A stretch of 38,308 nt of DNA from positions 1-38,308 of the IMG/VR virus record IMGVR_UViG_3300009173_000035; one strand, written 5' to 3'. Source of the stretch: a virus. The notes under the pieces are model-generated. The model saw only the letters and a list, made by a program, of their open reading frames with translations. It searched no databases and was not told the DNA's origin. Below are positions 1 through 6,568 of the stretch, piece by piece. The position numbers and the translations under genes were made by a program. Each line of letters begins with the position of its first letter. Within the stretch, counting starts at the first letter, position 1.

Positions 1-1
1 C

Positions 2-1819
2 ACATCATCGACTTACAGGGTCATGAACGTTTACTCCTACAGTTCAGGCGGGATGGCGTTCTTTTATCAGTTGCAACCATTGGCGGCGGGGCAGGTCGGA
101 GTTTACATCTATTCGAATCAGGCAAATGTGAACGGGGCAACACTTGTGACCATCTATCAAGACGGCGGTACGTCAACGGATACGGCATTATACCTTTACA
201 ATGACGGGTTGGGGCATGCTCTGAATCTTGTACAGAATGGGGTATTAAACTCGGCGCGTCATGCATTTTACATTTATAGTAATGTGGCGCAGACGTCGAG
301 CAATTCGTACCTATTCAACGTGTGGAGCGATCATGCATCGTCAACGGGTCCAGCGGCGCAGATTCGCAATGACGGAACGGGTCACGGTCTGGTGTGTTAC
401 GCAAACGGCGTCCTGGCGGCATCGCGGAACGGATTGCAGGTTTATACCAATTCGGCTCAAGTGAATAGCTACTTGCTTTATGTTCAGAGTGATAACGCAA
501 GTTCTACATACGCAATGAGCGCGTTTGTTAATGATGGTTCAGGGATCGGTTTGTATTTGAAGCAGAATGGGTCTGGCAACGCGCTTTGGATCGACAATTA
601 CGGCGACCAATACGGATGTTTGGTGTATGCTCGGGCCGCGATTGCGGCGTCTTATTCAGTTCTAAAAGTCTACAGTCATATAAACCAAACAACGGGCGCG
701 AATTTGTTCGCGGTGGTCATGGACGGAACGCTTGCGGCAATTGACGTTGCGTATTTGCAGAATGCAGGATCGGGCATGTGCCTGAACATAAACCAGACCC
801 AAGCACACGCGGCTGGCAAGGCAACGGTTTACATCTACGACAGCGGTGGGTCAACGGCTGGCGCGGGAACGGTTTACATCTGGACGGCTTCGGCCAGTCA
901 CACAGACGATTGCACGACGATAGTCAATCAGGGAACGGGTCACGGGTTGCGGGTAGTACAAAACACGGCAATGGCAACAGGCAAGCACGCGTTTTATGTG
1001 GTGGCTGGGGTAGCGCAAACCTCGGGCAATTCGCAAGTCATGAAAATACAGCAAAATCATTCCGGGTCGACAAATGTCATGGCGTATTTTTTGAATGAGG
1101 CCAGGGGAACGGGAGTACAAATAGATCAGAATTTCGCTTTAAACTCGAGCAAATACTCTTTTCATATTTACAGCAATACCGCGCAAACCAATTCAAACCT
1201 TTTCTTTATATGGCAAGATCATGCAAGCTCGACGATTACTCCAGCAGTTATCCGGAATGACGGAACCAATACCGCGCTTTATCTCAATGTCCAGAACGCG
1301 AGCAATACCGCCGGTGCGCTTTATATTCAGACTACGGGAACGGGCGATTTTATATACTGTTACAAGGCGGCGGCTAAAGCCTATTGCCAAAGCGACGGAG
1401 ATTGGTACAACGTCAACGGGACGTATGGCACAATTTCCGATCGACGATTAAAAAAGGATATTGAACCGGGGCGGTCCTATTGGGGCGATTTGAAAAAGTT
1501 AAAGGTCCAGAATTACACGTCGATCATTTCCGGCGAACGGCTAATCGGCCAGGTGGCCGACGAGGTGGCGGCGGTGTTCCCTGGCCTGGTATCGGTGAGC
1601 AGTAAAACGGGATACCAGGCGGTACGGGATTCGGTGATATATGGGCCGATCATGTTGAGGGGCTTGCAGGAGAACATGGGCCGCACCGAATCCCTGGAGA
1701 TTTGGAAGATTGACATTGACTCCTGGAAGGCCGATACTACCGATAAGATATTGACACTCGAAACCAAACTTGCCGAGGCGAATGAGGAGATCGATCTCCT
1801 CAAAAAGTCGGCGGCATAA
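2..1819 (+). CDS. Tail fibre / tail spike with C-terminal S74 intramolecular chaperone (5' partial)
   Basis: The frame is open to the left edge of the window, so the true start is probably upstream; the first ATG is at 23. The long N-terminal part is made of degenerate repeats of roughly 45-50 residues, rich in N, S, T, G and aromatic residues, with recurring patterns such as YIYSN, AQTSSN, DHASST and IRNDGTG, as expected for a beta-structured trimeric fibre. The last ~130 residues match the peptidase S74 family: SDRRLKKDIE followed by GQVADEV and a terminal coiled coil. In this family the domain assists trimer folding and then cuts itself off just before the Ser of SDxxxK. Counting from the ATG, the predicted dyad is Ser472 and Lys477, and both are present. 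The role is host receptor binding. The gene sits just upstream of the lysis genes. Confidence 0.9.
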   Translation, partial: TSSTYRVMNVYSYSSGGMAFFYQLQPLAAGQVGVYIYSNQANVNGATLVTIYQDGGTSTDTALYLYNDGLGHALNLVQNGVLNSARHAFYIYSNVAQTSSNSYLFNVWSDHASSTGPAAQIRNDGTGHGLVCYANGVLAASRNGLQVYTNSAQVNSYLLYVQSDNASSTYAMSAFVNDGSGIGLYLKQNGSGNALWIDNYGDQYGCLVYARAAIAASYSVLKVYSHINQTTGANLFAVVMDGTLAAIDVAYLQNAGSGMCLNINQTQAHAAGKATVYIYDSGGSTAGAGTVYIWTASASHTDDCTTIVNQGTGHGLRVVQNTAMATGKHAFYVVAGVAQTSGNSQVMKIQQNHSGSTNVMAYFLNEARGTGVQIDQNFALNSSKYSFHIYSNTAQTNSNLFFIWQDHASSTITPAVIRNDGTNTALYLNVQNASNTAGALYIQTTGTGDFIYCYKAAAKAYCQSDGDWYNVNGTYGTISDRRLKKDIEPGRSYWGDLKKLKVQNYTSIISGERLIGQVADEVAAVFPGLVSVSSKTGYQAVRDSVIYGPIMLRGLQENMGRTESLEIWKIDIDSWKADTTDKILTLETKLAEANEEIDLLKKSAA

Positions 1820-1835
1820 AAGGAGGTGGATCACA

Positions 1836-2117
1836 GTGACCGAGGAAGAAGAAGACTATGTGCAAAAGGTGAGTGCCGCTCGGAATCGGATCCAGGGTGC
1901 GACAGAACAGGCCGCACGGATCGTCTATGATGCCGAGAACACGCTTGTAAAACTCGCGGAGGAATTCCCCGAGGAACACGCTTCGATGTACGCCACAGGG
2001 ACCGAGGCAGGAGATGGGGCTCTGGCAGATCTGGTGGGAGTAAAGGCAACCGTCGATGGGATTTTGAAATCAACCACCCTCGCCCGAAAAGATCTCAACT
2101 CGATGTTTCCCGGTTAA
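1836..2117 (+). CDS. Small acidic hypothetical protein
   Basis: A 93-residue protein beginning MTEEEEDYVQKVSAA. The GTG start at 1836 is chosen because a perfect AGGAGG lies at 1821-1826; an upstream ATG in the same frame would fall inside the tail fibre gene without a ribosome site. The protein looks mostly helical and acidic, with no signal peptide or membrane segment. It lies between the fibre gene and the lysis region. I do not recognise a family; a fibre-associated or chaperone-like role is only a guess from position. Confidence 0.7.
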   Translation: MTEEEEDYVQKVSAARNRIQGATEQAARIVYDAENTLVKLAEEFPEEHASMYATGTEAGDGALADLVGVKATVDGILKSTTLARKDLNSMFPG

Positions 2118-2156
2118 TCAATGAACCGCAGAACCTTACGCAGAAGGAGAAGGAAA

Positions 2157-2636
2157 ATGTCGATGCTTGAACTCCCTATTAAGTTGATTGTGGACAAGAC
2201 GCTACAGAGCATCCTCCAGGGTGGGCAGGAGGTGCGCGTTCCTGTTCGGCAGGAGATCCAGAACGATGCGGAAACGCTTGACGTGATCCTGTCCGTGGTG
2301 GATGTGGCCGAGGACCAGTACAAAGACAAGTACGCTTTGATTCGCAGACTGCGCCACCGCTTGCGCCCGATGGTGAAGCAGGGTCAAGCAATGAGCGTGG
2401 AAGGCGAACACGAACTTGGAAAATTGCAATTGTCCGAGGAAGCACTCGAATTCCTTATCAAGCTGAAAGATGAACCGCCAGAGGTCCAGGGGCAGGGGGG
2501 CAAGACGAAAATGTCCTACCGTGGGGCGATGCTGGAAACGCTCTGTGATTTGCAGGACTTCGCGGACGAGTTGAAGCGATCCAAAGAACCCGCAGAACCG
2601 GAGGGCGCAGAAGATGATAAAGAAATTTCTGAGTAG
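2157..2636 (+). CDS. Hypothetical protein, helical, charged
   Basis: A 159-residue protein starting MSMLELPIKLIVDK. The ATG at 2157 is preferred over the ATG at 2121 because AAGGAGAAGG lies just before it and the longer form begins with an implausible arginine run. It is mostly helical with many charged residues, has an acidic tail, and shows no membrane segment. Its stop overlaps the next gene (starting at 2614) by 23 bases, which suggests coupled translation. Function unknown; the position between fibre and endolysin is typical of accessory tail or lysis proteins. Confidence 0.75.
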   Translation: MSMLELPIKLIVDKTLQSILQGGQEVRVPVRQEIQNDAETLDVILSVVDVAEDQYKDKYALIRRLRHRLRPMVKQGQAMSVEGEHELGKLQLSEEALEFLIKLKDEPPEVQGQGGKTKMSYRGAMLETLCDLQDFADELKRSKEPAEPEGAEDDKEISE

Positions 2637-2805
2637 GAAGCTGTTGGCGACCGTAGGCGGGTCCGTTGTGGTCCTTATGACACAAGCCGGCCTACCTGCT
2701 GAAGTGGCGGCAGAGGTCACGCAGGCTGTCGTGACCATCGTTGCCGTGTATGTCCTGGGACAGTCTGCGGTTGACGTTGTGGACAAGATCAAAGCGAAGC
2801 ATTGA
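2614..2805 (+). CDS. Small membrane protein, candidate holin
   Basis: A 63-residue protein with basic ends (MIKKFLSRK and DKIKAKH) and two hydrophobic stretches, about residues 10-27 and 33-55, separated by a short GLPAEVAAE turn. Small two-segment membrane proteins of this kind next to an endolysin are commonly holins or holin-like proteins. Here the M15 endolysin follows about 0.9 kb downstream with two more membrane-anchored proteins in between. The start ATG lies inside the previous gene and the ribosome site is the purine-rich GGAGGGCGCAGAAG stretch. The holin call is inferred from size, topology and neighbourhood, not from a recognised motif. Confidence 0.65.
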   Translation: MIKKFLSRKLLATVGGSVVVLMTQAGLPAEVAAEVTQAVVTIVAVYVLGQSAVDVVDKIKAKH

Positions 2806-3095
2806 CGTGCGCTCCGTGAAGCATTCCGCCACCGATGCTACAATACAGAAAGGCAGGGGGTCTGCTCTGCCCCAGGCTGCCCCCCCCGAATCCCTTTACC
2901 AACAGTAACTACTATGTGGAACGCCTAACTTACACCCACGGAGTCAGTTAACCGGAAAGGACCGGATTTCATAGGTTTTGCAACGCTGAACCAATGTAGA
3001 GTAACCATCACCCAGGGCAACGTGGTGGATTCTGTTGTTCGCAAAACGGTTGACCGAGAAGTGGCACGAGTCACATTAGGACAGGTGAGGTTTTA
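2806..3095 (+). other. Unassigned 290-base interval with open frames and a hairpin
   Basis: No conventional gene is assigned. The stretch holds a G/C-rich hairpin region (GGCAG and CTGCC arms near 2852-2871), an 8-base C run at 2880-2887, a 38-codon ORF starting with ATG at 2835 and ending at 2951, and a second frame open from 2929 to the TAA at 3094-3096. The second frame overlaps the next ATG by one base but has no good start codon. See the findings. Confidence 0.4.
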
Positions 3096-3425
3096 ATGTC
3101 TGAGGGCAATGGGAACGGTTCAAAAAACTGGACGTTTTTGTCGATGGGTATCTCTGGATTTGCTGTTCTATCTCTGACGCTCTTTATATGGATTCTCGAT
3201 GACGTGCGCCAGGACATACGGGACGATAACAAAGCAGACCGGGAGGACTTTCGAGAGATCCGGGAATCAATAAAGGAGATCGGGGAGAAGCTGACCTCGC
3301 ACGTCACCAAGCACCCGGACGCGGAGTTGAAAAACCTTATCGTGGGGCTTGCGAAAGATTCGATGAAACACGAAGCCCAAATCGAGAAACTGTGGGAGCG
3401 GTGGGACAATCCGCAACGTAAATGA
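3096..3425 (+). CDS. Membrane-anchored coiled-coil protein, lysis module
   Basis: A 109-residue protein. Residues about 12-34 form one transmembrane segment (WTFLSMGISGFAVLSLTLFI region). It is followed by a long, highly charged helix (DDVRQDIRDDNKADREDFREI) that looks like a coiled coil. This architecture recalls XhlA-type holin-associated proteins and other phage lysis accessory proteins, but I see no diagnostic motif. AGGTGAGG provides the ribosome site. The stop overlaps the next start as ATGA, so the two proteins are probably made together. Confidence 0.75.
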   Translation: MSEGNGNGSKNWTFLSMGISGFAVLSLTLFIWILDDVRQDIRDDNKADREDFREIRESIKEIGEKLTSHVTKHPDAELKNLIVGLAKDSMKHEAQIEKLWERWDNPQRK

Positions 3426-3730
3426 GTAACCTGCAAATCCTACTCGGCGCGTGCCTGGTGATTGTCCTGTGGCGTGGGTTCGACCTGCTCCGTTCTCACA
3501 TCGACAGGCTGTCCGCGAAAGCCCTTCTGGATGGCGTGGCGACCAATCCTTTGAAAATGACAGAGGAGGAACGCAGGGTGATCTATGACGTGTCGGTCAC
3601 GCTGTCAGCACTGAGCGAAGATGTAAAGCGGCTTATTTTGGCGGTTGAGCAGATCAAGGCAAAGGTGGACGCCGCCGCTTCAGTTGAAACGGTATTCGAC
3701 AACGAACAAGAACGTTCCCGGCGCGCTTAG
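3422..3730 (+). CDS. Membrane-anchored small protein, possible spanin-like or holin-associated
   Basis: A 102-residue protein with an N-terminal hydrophobic anchor (residues about 4-17, LQILLGACLVIVLW) and a soluble helical domain predicted to be periplasmic or cytoplasmic. It overlaps the preceding gene by ATGA and precedes the endolysin by 17 bases. A single-anchor helical protein in a lysis cassette may be an inner-membrane spanin or a holin partner. No lipoprotein outer spanin is visible, so this is uncertain. Confidence 0.7.
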   Translation: MSNLQILLGACLVIVLWRGFDLLRSHIDRLSAKALLDGVATNPLKMTEEERRVIYDVSVTLSALSEDVKRLILAVEQIKAKVDAAASVETVFDNEQERSRRA

Positions 3731-3747
3731 ATAAAGAGGGTCTTACA

Positions 3748-4143
3748 ATGGCGGCATTCGGCAAAAAGTCCAGGGCGCACCTTGATACGTGCGACGAGAG
3801 GTTGCAGAGGTTGTTCGGGGAAGTGGTCAAGCGGTTTGACTGCTCGGTTATCGATGGGCATCGGGGCGAGGAAAGGCAAAACGCTCTGTATAATGCAGAA
3901 CCGCAAAGGTCCAAAGTTCAGTGGCCCAACGGGAAGCACAACAAACAACCTTCGCTTGCGGCTGACGTTGTGCCATACCCTGTGAACTGGAACGACATTG
4001 AGCAATTCTATTATTTTGCGGGGTACGTGAAGGGGGTCGCTTCTCAGATGGGCATCTCAATCCGGTGGGGTGGCGATTGGGACCAGGACAACGAGGTCGG
4101 TGACGAGGGGTTCAAAGACCTGCCGCACTTCGAGATTGGATAA
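3748..4143 (+). CDS. Endolysin, M15-family peptidoglycan peptidase
   Basis: A 131-residue zinc peptidase of the M15 (VanY/L-Ala-D-Glu peptidase-like) type that would cut the peptide stems of peptidoglycan at the end of infection. The expected metal ligands are visible: His64 and Asp73 in KHNKQPSLAADVVPYP, and His127 in DLPHFEI, with SVIDGHRGEERQ near residue 33 forming the conserved substrate region. Length is normal for phage single-domain M15 lysins. There is no signal peptide, so release through a holin from the genes just upstream is expected. A GAGGG ribosome site precedes the ATG. A terminator and an early promoter follow. Confidence 0.92.
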   Translation: MAAFGKKSRAHLDTCDERLQRLFGEVVKRFDCSVIDGHRGEERQNALYNAEPQRSKVQWPNGKHNKQPSLAADVVPYPVNWNDIEQFYYFAGYVKGVASQMGISIRWGGDWDQDNEVGDEGFKDLPHFEIG

Positions 4144-4157
4144 GTGGATCCGAATAG

Positions 4158-4186
4158 TTGACGCAGGATGACTTCTGGCGTATAAT
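4158..4186 (+). promoter_or_regulatory. Sigma-70 promoter (TTGACG-N17-TATAAT)
   Basis: TTGACG at 4158-4163, an exact 17-base spacer and a perfect TATAAT at 4181-4186. Transcription should start near 4193. Only about 95 bases lie between that point and an intrinsic terminator. Confidence 0.8.
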
Positions 4187-4192
4187 CAGACC

Positions 4193-4287
4193 GAACAAGA
4201 GATCCAGATAATCCATTTGTGCAATCCTCCCAAGATAGCAAAATGGACAAGAGAACGGCCGAGGACTGATCCCTCTCGGTCGTTTTC
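4193..4287 (+). ncRNA. Candidate ~95-nt small RNA with a CCUCCC loop
   Basis: The span lies between a near-consensus promoter and a terminator and has no ORF with a ribosome site. TCCATTT (4212-4218) pairs perfectly with AAATGGA (4241-4247), leaving a 22-base loop that displays TCCTCCC (4225-4231), the complement of a Shine-Dalgarno sequence. The 3' end is the terminator hairpin. This suggests a trans-acting RNA that binds ribosome sites, but no target is proven. An alternative is a short leader with constitutive termination. Confidence 0.45.
4255..4287 (+). terminator. Intrinsic terminator after endolysin / small RNA
   Basis: ACGGCCGAGG (4255-4264) pairs imperfectly with CCTCTCGGTCGT (4271-4282), using G-U pairs and a small bulge, followed by TTTTCGC. 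It would stop both lysis-operon transcripts and the short RNA from the promoter at 4158. Confidence 0.7.
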
Positions 4288-4452
4288 GCTATTATAGGGT
4301 AAAGGCGAAGGGAAAGCAGGGCAGGTTGAGAGATAAGGCGAAACCTGGATAGATTAGGCACAATTAGAGCAAAAGGCTTAGGATCGTTCCGTGAGCGCGT
4401 GGGGCTGTTTCAATTATTTTTGCCCTGGGCGCATTTTTCTATGCCTTTTCTC
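4288..4452 (+). other. Non-coding stretch upstream of early promoter
   Basis: No gene seen. It contains AAGGCGAA twice (4302-4309 and 4335-4342) and an A/T-rich run just upstream of the early promoter that could act as an UP element. As the longest non-coding part of the window it could hold a packaging or origin site, but nothing diagnostic is visible. Confidence 0.4.
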
Positions 4453-4481
4453 TTGACATATGTTTAGCTAAAGGTTATATT
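4453..4481 (+). promoter_or_regulatory. Early promoter (TTGACA-N17-TATATT)
   Basis: A perfect TTGACA at 4453-4458, a 17-base spacer and TATATT at 4476-4481, with A/T-rich sequence upstream. It faces the long series of small genes from 4589 onward and is the likely main early promoter. The expected start near 4488 rules out the nominal TTG start at 4486 for the first reading frame. Confidence 0.85.
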
Positions 4482-4588
4482 CTAATTGTCAGCAGGGAAC
4501 AACCACCACGGAGGACACAGAGAGAAAATAGGGAACTTGGGAGAGCAACAGAAGCGCAGACGCTTGTTGCAGACCCCGCCCGGAGGAA

Positions 4589-4687
4589 ATGGCCAACACA
4601 CCACAACCTCTCGAAACAACAATGAGTCGCCGGGGATCGGACCCTGGCCTGAAGAGATCCGCGAAACTCAAACACGGAGACATATAA
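4589..4687 (+). CDS. 32-residue leader microprotein
   Basis: A short frame starting MANTPQPLETTMSRRGSD and ending HGDI. GGAGG lies only two bases before the ATG, which is closer than usual, so translation may be weak. Its TAA overlaps the ATG of the next gene by one base (TAATG), a classic coupling arrangement, which is the main reason to believe it. It is the first gene after the early promoter. Function unknown; it could be a translational leader for the next gene. Confidence 0.4.
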   Translation: MANTPQPLETTMSRRGSDPGLKRSAKLKHGDI

Positions 4688-4878
4688 TGGACAAGTCAAA
4701 ATTGCGAGGTAATCGAAAATTCAATGTCATAGTGAAAGTTGCCAGTTTGGGCATTGAAGAAGCCTTTGAGAGTATCAATGGGAAGGATGAATGGCAGGTT
4801 CGGACAAATGCAATGTTTCTGTTCAGACACAAGTTGAATGGTGAAATGGTTTCATATGATGTTGAAGAAGTGATATAG
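4687..4878 (+). CDS. Small early hypothetical protein
   Basis: A 63-residue protein beginning MDKSKLRGNRKFNVIVK, read from the ATG at 4687 with ACGGAGA upstream. A longer version of the same frame would begin before the predicted transcription start, so it is rejected. The sequence is mixed alpha/beta with no recognisable motif. First or second gene of the early operon, where host-takeover proteins are often found; no function can be assigned. Confidence 0.65.
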   Translation: MDKSKLRGNRKFNVIVKVASLGIEEAFESINGKDEWQVRTNAMFLFRHKLNGEMVSYDVEEVI

Positions 4879-4901
4879 ACCATAACAAAGGAGAAGTTAA
4901 G

Positions 4902-5048
4902 ATGACCAAGAAAGAGAAAGTGGCGATCCTGGATTTGTTGGAAAATGTCGGATATGAATTAATCAATTTGGATGGCACGGTGGATTTAGGCGAAGAAGCA
5001 TTCAAGCAGATGAAGGTTTTAAAAGAGGCTTGGAAATTAGACAACTAA
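4902..5048 (+). CDS. 48-residue early protein
   Basis: Starts MTKKEKVAILDLLENVGYEL at 4902, with an excellent AAAGGAG ribosome site eight bases upstream. It is helical and soluble. It follows the previous gene by 23 bases and is followed after 21 bases by another small gene with its own GGGAGGA site. Spacing and ribosome site make it a real gene despite its size; function unknown. Confidence 0.6.
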   Translation: MTKKEKVAILDLLENVGYELINLDGTVDLGEEAFKQMKVLKEAWKLDN

Positions 5049-5069
5049 ATATCCTGGGAGGATATCACA

Positions 5070-5195
5070 ATGGATTCTGAACTTGCTGGATTCGCTGGAT
5101 TATTCACTCCGATATGGATGTGCATCTATTTCGCAATCAAGTCGGCATTGGAAGATTGTCGCCGGAAAGCCCTACACCGGAGGTTAGGAAGATGA
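5070..5195 (+). CDS. 41-residue probable membrane peptide
   Basis: Starts MDSELAGFAGLFTPIWMC at 5070, with GGGAGGA upstream. Residues about 6-24 are hydrophobic and could span or sit on the membrane; the C-terminus is very basic (CRRKALHRRLGR). Its TGA overlaps the next ATG (ATGA at 5192-5195). Such small early membrane peptides can act on host membrane targets, but this is speculation. Confidence 0.55.
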   Translation: MDSELAGFAGLFTPIWMCIYFAIKSALEDCRRKALHRRLGR

Positions 5196-5410
5196 AGGAA
5201 ATGACCCTGGAATATTACCGAGACACGGAAACGGGTCTCCGAGGTGGAACACGGACGATTTGGGTTTTGGATGCTCCGGACGATTTCGGGATCCGGGGAA
5301 GCTACTCGCAGAGATACAAGATGCTGAACTTGATCCAATTCGCACAGAGGGTCCGAGGGATGAGGCTTCTTCCTAAAAGGATCCTGAACCCTCACACCTA
5401 CAGGTGGTAA
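5192..5410 (+). CDS. Small early hypothetical protein
   Basis: A 72-residue basic protein starting MKEMTLEYYRDTETGLRGG at 5192. This start is chosen because of the ATGA overlap and the AGGTTAGGA just upstream; the longer frame from 5114 would overlap the previous gene completely. No membrane segment. A strong hairpin follows its stop codon. Not recognised. Confidence 0.6.
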   Translation: MKEMTLEYYRDTETGLRGGTRTIWVLDAPDDFGIRGSYSQRYKMLNLIQFAQRVRGMRLLPKRILNPHTYRW

Positions 5411-5419
5411 CTCAAACTC

Positions 5420-5441
5420 GGGAGGGGCTTCGGCCCCTCCC
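5420..5441 (+). other. Perfect 9-bp hairpin with UUCG tetraloop
   Basis: GGGAGGGGC, loop TTCG, GCCCCTCCC. No U-tract follows, so it is not a normal terminator. It ends one base before the ribosome site CGGAGGA of the next gene. It is likely an RNA stability or processing element between two early genes, and its 3' arm could also mask ribosome sites. Confidence 0.75.
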
Positions 5442-5455
5442 CGGAGGATTCGAAA

Positions 5456-5638
5456 ATGATGAACAACACATATTTGATTGCTCGCCTCAAGGAAATCAAC
5501 GACAAGCTGGAGGAGGCAAGGCGGTGTGAGTTGGAGGGATCGGGGTACGCTTGCTTCTGCAACATTGAAAAAGCACAGGAGATTCTGAGAGAGGTCAAAA
5601 CGGAAGTATACTACGACAAGCAGGAGGTTCCAGCATGA
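5456..5638 (+). CDS. Small early helical protein
   Basis: A 60-residue helical protein starting MMNNTYLIARLKEINDKLEE; the start may be either of two adjacent ATGs (5456 or 5459). CGGAGGA precedes it, right after the UUCG hairpin. It has two or three cysteines (RRCELEG and ACFCNIE) that could bind a metal, but no clear finger. ATGA overlap with the next gene. Confidence 0.65.
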   Translation: MMNNTYLIARLKEINDKLEEARRCELEGSGYACFCNIEKAQEILREVKTEVYYDKQEVPA

Positions 5639-5853
5639 CGAACTACCCGCCAGGATGCACACACGCAGACGTTGACAGGGCATTGGGAGTTGACAGGCAG
5701 GAGCAGTTCGAGAAGTGGTGGGAGGATATGGAATACGAATGGATGGATAAGAAAGGTGATGCGGCAATGGAGTGGGACGAAGATGAACTGTGGGAAGCGT
5801 TCGAGAACGAGGAGTCGCCAGAGAATTTCGTGGCAAACTTTCAGGACAGGTAA
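5635..5853 (+). CDS. Small very acidic early protein
   Basis: A 72-residue protein, strongly acidic and tryptophan-rich (KWWEDMEYEWMD, EWDEDELWEAFENEE). Small acidic phage proteins of this composition often mimic DNA or bind host polymerase or nucleases, but there is no family match here. It overlaps the previous gene by ATGA. An 11-bp perfect hairpin follows the stop. Confidence 0.65.
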   Translation: MTNYPPGCTHADVDRALGVDRQEQFEKWWEDMEYEWMDKKGDAAMEWDEDELWEAFENEESPENFVANFQDR

Positions 5854-5860
5854 AAAAATA

Positions 5861-5892
5861 CCCGGTGGATGTTCGCCAGAGCATCCACCGGG
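5861..5892 (-). terminator. Perfect 11-bp hairpin; intrinsic terminator when read on the minus strand
   Basis: CCCGGTGGATG (5861-5871) pairs perfectly with CATCCACCGGG (5882-5892) around a 10-base loop. On the plus strand it is preceded by TAAAAAAATA and has no U-run after it; on the minus strand the same run becomes TATTTTTTTA immediately after the stem. It could therefore block antisense transcription, or act as an RNA hairpin in the plus-strand message. Confidence 0.65.
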
Positions 5893-5916
5893 CCATACGG
5901 AAAAGGAGATTCACAC

Positions 5917-6225
5917 ATGGACAATATACAAGTTGCGACTCAGGAGGTCAACCCACACCAAGAGATCATGGGCCTCGCTGAATCTGCAATGTCGTTGCGG
6001 AAGTTGGCGAGACAGGCCGAGGAAATGGGATCGATGATAGCAAAGGGCGAGTTCCTGGATGCGGCCAGAGAGAAAGAGGCGGCAATCGAACATCACATAT
6101 TTGTAATCGGCCAGGGTGCGGAAGTGGACGCGCAGGAGGAAGCGCAACGGGATATGCAGATACCAGACTATGCAGAATGGCAAGCGGCCAACGAAATCGC
6201 CTTCGACAACCACTATCCAGATTGA
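5917..6225 (+). CDS. Early hypothetical protein
   Basis: A 102-residue protein from the ATG at 5917 (MDNIQVATQEVNPHQEI), chosen because AAAAGGAGA sits just upstream; the longer frame begins inside the hairpin. Mostly helical and acidic, with a long central amphipathic helix. No recognised domain. It may bind another protein through the helix, but that is inference. Confidence 0.7.
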   Translation: MDNIQVATQEVNPHQEIMGLAESAMSLRKLARQAEEMGSMIAKGEFLDAAREKEAAIEHHIFVIGQGAEVDAQEEAQRDMQIPDYAEWQAANEIAFDNHYPD

Positions 6226-6247
6226 ACACTTCACGAAAGGGATCGTC

Positions 6248-6487
6248 ATGTATAGCTTCTTGTCGATGACGCAGAACCATTGGGGTGCTGGAACAACGCA
6301 AGAGAAGGCCGAGCGTCAAATGCGACTGCAAGCAGGACAACGGCACGTGAAGCAACACGGGTTCGTCACTTACGAATTCTCGACCCCGACACAGCTTGAG
6401 GTTAGCCCGGTCAACGGTTCCTTCCAGATCGACGCAGGGGTTCGGTTCTCGATTGTCAAGAATACAACCAAGGGACAGGAAGCCTAA
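6248..6487 (+). CDS. Small early hypothetical protein
   Basis: A 79-residue protein starting MYSFLSMTQNHWGAGTTQ at 6248 with AAAGGG upstream. The upstream extension of the frame would overlap the previous gene by over 100 bases and has no ribosome site. The C-terminal half looks beta-rich. Two hairpins follow the stop codon. Not recognised. Confidence 0.6.
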   Translation: MYSFLSMTQNHWGAGTTQEKAERQMRLQAGQRHVKQHGFVTYEFSTPTQLEVSPVNGSFQIDAGVRFSIVKNTTKGQEA

Positions 6488-6489
6488 CA

Positions 6490-6548
6490 ACCTCCGGGGG
6501 AACGGAGGTCCATCACCCCGGCCCTGTTTTGGATGAGCAGGGTCGGGG
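6490..6548 (+). other. Two consecutive intercistronic hairpins
   Basis: First hairpin: ACCTCCG (6490-6496) and CGGAGGT (6503-6509), a perfect 7-bp stem. Second: CCCCGGCCCTG (6516-6526) and CAGGGTCGGGG (6538-6548), 11 pairs with one G-U. Neither is followed by a U-run. They fill the gap before the next gene and probably protect or process the message. Confidence 0.65.
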
Positions 6549-6568
6549 ATAAATAAAGAGGATCGTTA

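Noticed and set aside
778-1098. Alternative plus-strand frame inside the tail fibre gene
   Set aside because: It is explained by the repeat composition of the fibre gene; no ribosome site or motif.
2802-2844. Promoter made of TTGACG and TACAAT before the unassigned interval
   Set aside because: The spacer would be 31 bases. An extended -10 alone (TGCTACAAT) is possible but weak.
2880-2887. Eight-C run as a frameshift site joining the two frames of the interval 2806-3096
   Set aside because: The downstream frame that would be reached has a stop at 2926-2928, so any join must occur after 2929, not at the C run.
4412-4440. Second terminator from GGGC/GCCC followed by ATTTTT
   Set aside because: The stem is only four bases with either too small or too large a loop.
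4486-4686. N-terminal extension of the 63-residue early protein starting at a TTG
   Set aside because: The TTG lies at or before the expected transcription start of the early promoter and has no ribosome site; ATG 4687 is well placed.
5126-5914. A 262-codon minus-strand frame opposite several small early genes
   Set aside because: The small plus-strand genes have good ribosome sites and stop/start coupling; the minus-strand product is Arg/Pro/Leu/Ser-rich without motifs.
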